Below, piece after piece: positions 62,212 to 64,000 of a DNA stretch of 64,000 nt. The notes under the pieces were generated by a model. The model did not search any database. It had not been told where the DNA came from and saw only the letters and a list, made by a program, of their open reading frames with translations. Origin of the DNA: Meandrina meandrites. Its lineage: Eukaryota; Cnidaria; Anthozoa; Scleractinia; Meandrinidae. A program made the position numbers and the translations under genes. Within the stretch, counting starts at the first letter, position 1. Each line of letters starts with the position of its first letter. Where the stretch lies: NCBI GenBank assembly GCA_963693305.1, contig OY855915.1, positions 12,340,840-12,404,839 on the forward strand, read 5' to 3'.

Positions 62212-62484
62212 CAGTAGTAACGGATACGCTGAGAACAAAGGATAACAGCGGGGGCAGCTGTAGTGTTATTAATATAAACTATCCCTAGTTTGACTATATG
62301 GACTGAATGGTTCGACTGGCGAGTGCAGAATCGAAGTGACTGAGCTAGTCTGGATTGACTGATTCAGTTGACTGTACTTATCGAGGATAGTTAGGCGAGA
62401 TGTGATATTACAAATAGCCTTCAGGATTCAAATATTCGGGATATTCTGCACTCTGAAAACTATAACCGAGTAATTTTAACGTAC

Positions 62485-62632
62485 CTTGTGCATGTCTGGC
62501 GCTTGGTTTCAGCTTTATGGCGACAAACTCGTGACAGTAACATGAGTCTGACATTCGTACCAGCCTGGGGTGTGGTGTGACAACTGGCACGTCCAATGTT
62601 TTGCTAGTCATTGTTGTCTTTTGTTTCTTCAT
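62485..62632 (-). CDS. candidate first coding exon, unknown gene
   Basis: ATG at 62632 (minus) opens 49 codons starting MKKQKTTMTSKTLDVPVV and containing RMSDSCYCHEFVAIKLKPSA. The frame reaches a good donor (CACAAG/GTACGT). It lies next to the CpG-rich promoter-like segment at 62690-62870, from which it points away. I could not find the next exon and do not recognise the protein. Confidence 0.3.
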
Positions 62633-62689
62633 TACGCTGGGTGACAGCAAGGGTGACAGGCCTAGGGTCGGTGACAGGTGCTTTTCTTG

Positions 62690-62880
62690 ACTTCCTCCTC
62701 ACTTCCTCCAGGATCCTCCAGGACACCGCTAGATACGGATACAGTGGGCGCGCGCGGTCTTGAAAAACAAAATGGCGGCGGATCGCGGAACAAGCGACTT
62801 GTCTCCCTTCGTCTTACCTGTCGTCTCCTCTCCCTTGTCTCACCTGCAGCGCGCCAATTCTGAAATATGGCGTCTGTTTC
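62690..62880. promoter_or_regulatory. CpG-rich promoter-like segment with YY1-type site
   Basis: Local rise in G/C and CpG (GGGCGCGCGCGG) followed by AAAATGGCGGCGGAT at about 62770, which matches the YY1 motif common near animal start sites. The same ATG opens a 37-codon frame (MAADRGTSDLSPF). It could drive genes in either direction. Confidence 0.35.
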
Positions 62881-63567
62881 GATGACAATTTCATTTAAGG
62901 TGGCTCGAAATAGTATTTATTTTCCGCAGACACGTGTTACAAATTATTTTCTTAATACAGTTTGGTTCATCGTACTAGCATGAAATTTGTCACAGAGATA
63001 AAAGAAACATGATAGATTCATCTGACCATATTTTGTTTACAAAACTTGTTACCATGGCAACCATATGACGTATTCAGTTGAGCCTTCAAAATCGAAAACT
63101 ATTGTCTTATTTTAAAAACAGGTCGGTAAAATCTTCTCAAACTTTTATATTATATGTTATCAAGATTAATCTTCAAAATATCTCAGTCTAAAAAAATTCT
63201 GTAGGGCAGATTAAGAAAAAAACTACTTTTTAACTATTGTTTTCTCAATCATTTTTTCTCATCTAAAATCGGCATACCGGTACATGCGCAGCCAGGTGAT
63301 CTTAATCGTCACCAAAAAAATGAAAAAAATCTACCGAGCGGAAGCGGAAATATAAGCGGTAAAAGTCACAAAATTTTAAAAATTTCGAAATGACAAGATC
63401 AGCATTTGCGCATGTGCATCAACTGCACGCGCGTGATTCGCGCGAGTAATGCGCGTTTCAATGGCTTGTTGATTTCGCATGTGATGCTTCGTTCTCCGAG
63501 ATCCAGATCCAGATACAGGTGGGAGATACGTTTCTCCTGGACGAATGTTTGTCTCAAACATCATTTT
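62881..63567. other. no recognised gene
   Basis: A/T-rich spacer between the promoter-like segment and the partial exonuclease gene. Nothing coding is recognised. Confidence 0.4.
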
Positions 63568-64000
63568 TTATCTAAGTGCTCTACTATTTTTGCCAAAGTA
63601 GTTTGTTCCTCGTGGCGTGGATCGACTTGATGTCGAATTTGTTGGCGCCTTGCAGAGAATGGCGACCAATGCTTCTTTGCCAGCCTCGGTAAATATATTG
63701 AATAGATCCTGATAGGATATGCCGCTTTCTGCAATTTTTTGGATGACTGTTTGCTTAACAAGCCCATCGTCACCTTGAGAATAGAGCTTGTTTTTAAAAG
63801 TTTGCATACGTTCGAGGCGTTCATCGAGAAATTGCATGTCTTCGTAAGCGAAGGACGTGGATTTGACATTGCTGTTGTTGACGATGTCAGCGACTGTTAA
63901 CTTCAAAGATGATTGAAAAAGTACGTGACGAAGTGCAAGAACGTCTTCTAAAGCATCATGTGCAGCAAATTGCTCATTGAATACAGTTTGGAAAACAGCT
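63568..64000 (-). CDS. C-terminal part of a DEDDh (DnaQ-like) exonuclease, partial
   Basis: The frame is open from the window edge to a stop at 63568, 143 residues visible. It begins with FQTVFNEQFAAHDALEDVLA: AHDALEDV fits the Exo III motif (HxAxxD) that supplies the last catalytic His and Asp of DEDDh 3'-5' exonucleases. A helical tail of about 110 residues follows, including DMQFLDERLERMQTF and GISYQDLFNIFTEAGKEALV, and ends in a basic Ser/Arg-rich stretch. Exo I and II would lie beyond the window. Proteins of this type occur as host nucleases and as multicopy, mobile-element-linked genes in cnidarians; I cannot tell which this is. Confidence 0.6.
   Translation of the reverse strand, partial: AVFQTVFNEQFAAHDALEDVLALRHVLFQSSLKLTVADIVNNSNVKSTSFAYEDMQFLDERLERMQTFKNKLYSQGDDGLVKQTVIQKIAESGISYQDLFNIFTEAGKEALVAILCKAPTNSTSSRSTPRGTNYFGKNSRALR

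Noticed and set aside
1..64000. CRISPR array or bacterial operon
   Set aside because: No regularly spaced repeat with unique spacers exists; the tandem arrays have no spacers, and gene structure is eukaryotic.

Overview
The window reads as animal nuclear DNA, most likely from an anthozoan cnidarian such as a stony coral or sea anemone. The grounds are AT-rich sequence with spliced genes and GT-AG introns, a plant-FAD2-like methyl-end fatty acid desaturase of the kind known in cnidarians, an ABCG2-type half transporter, and dense, decayed mobile DNA (Penelope-like, Ty3/gypsy and LINE relics, tRNA-like SINEs and many short inverted-repeat elements). The species assignment is inference; no rRNA or mitochondrial marker is present.

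Layout. 1-17.4 kb holds no recognisable host gene. It has a decayed Penelope-like element (12.8-14.24 kb) with a hammerhead-like RNA motif, split by a hAT-like insertion with an 8-bp target duplication, and nested inverted-repeat elements at 15.4-16.0 kb. 17.95-19.06 kb (minus) is an intact intronless desaturase, followed upstream by four copies of a 69-bp repeat. 19.9-27 kb is gene-poor. 27.6-28.3 kb (plus) contains a candidate two-exon gene for a 100-residue single-pass membrane protein next to a long (CAGY)n microsatellite.

30.66-49.99 kb (minus) is an ABCG2-like transporter gene. I assembled 16 coding exons whose splice phases all agree, giving 674 codons; the exon with the start codon was not found. 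A separate three-exon gene on the plus strand (37.79-40.06 kb) lies wholly inside one of its introns and encodes a 258-residue secreted protein with a von Willebrand factor A domain. A diverged copy of the end of that gene sits in another transporter intron at 43.03 kb. The introns also carry SINEs and several inverted-repeat elements.

50.06-50.43 kb is an inverted pair of tRNA-like SINEs bounded by a perfect 13-bp direct repeat. 51.1-51.6 kb is the 3' end of a LINE; 51.87-55.51 kb is a dead Ty3/gypsy element; 56.2-57.15 kb is a 500-bp tandem duplication followed by an 80-bp satellite array to 58.36 kb. 62.7-62.9 kb looks like a CpG-rich promoter. The window ends inside a minus-strand gene with the C-terminal part of a DEDDh (DnaQ-like) exonuclease.

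The three confident host genes (desaturase, ABCG2-like transporter, vWA protein) have no evident shared pathway. Their relation is positional: the vWA gene is nested antisense in the transporter.
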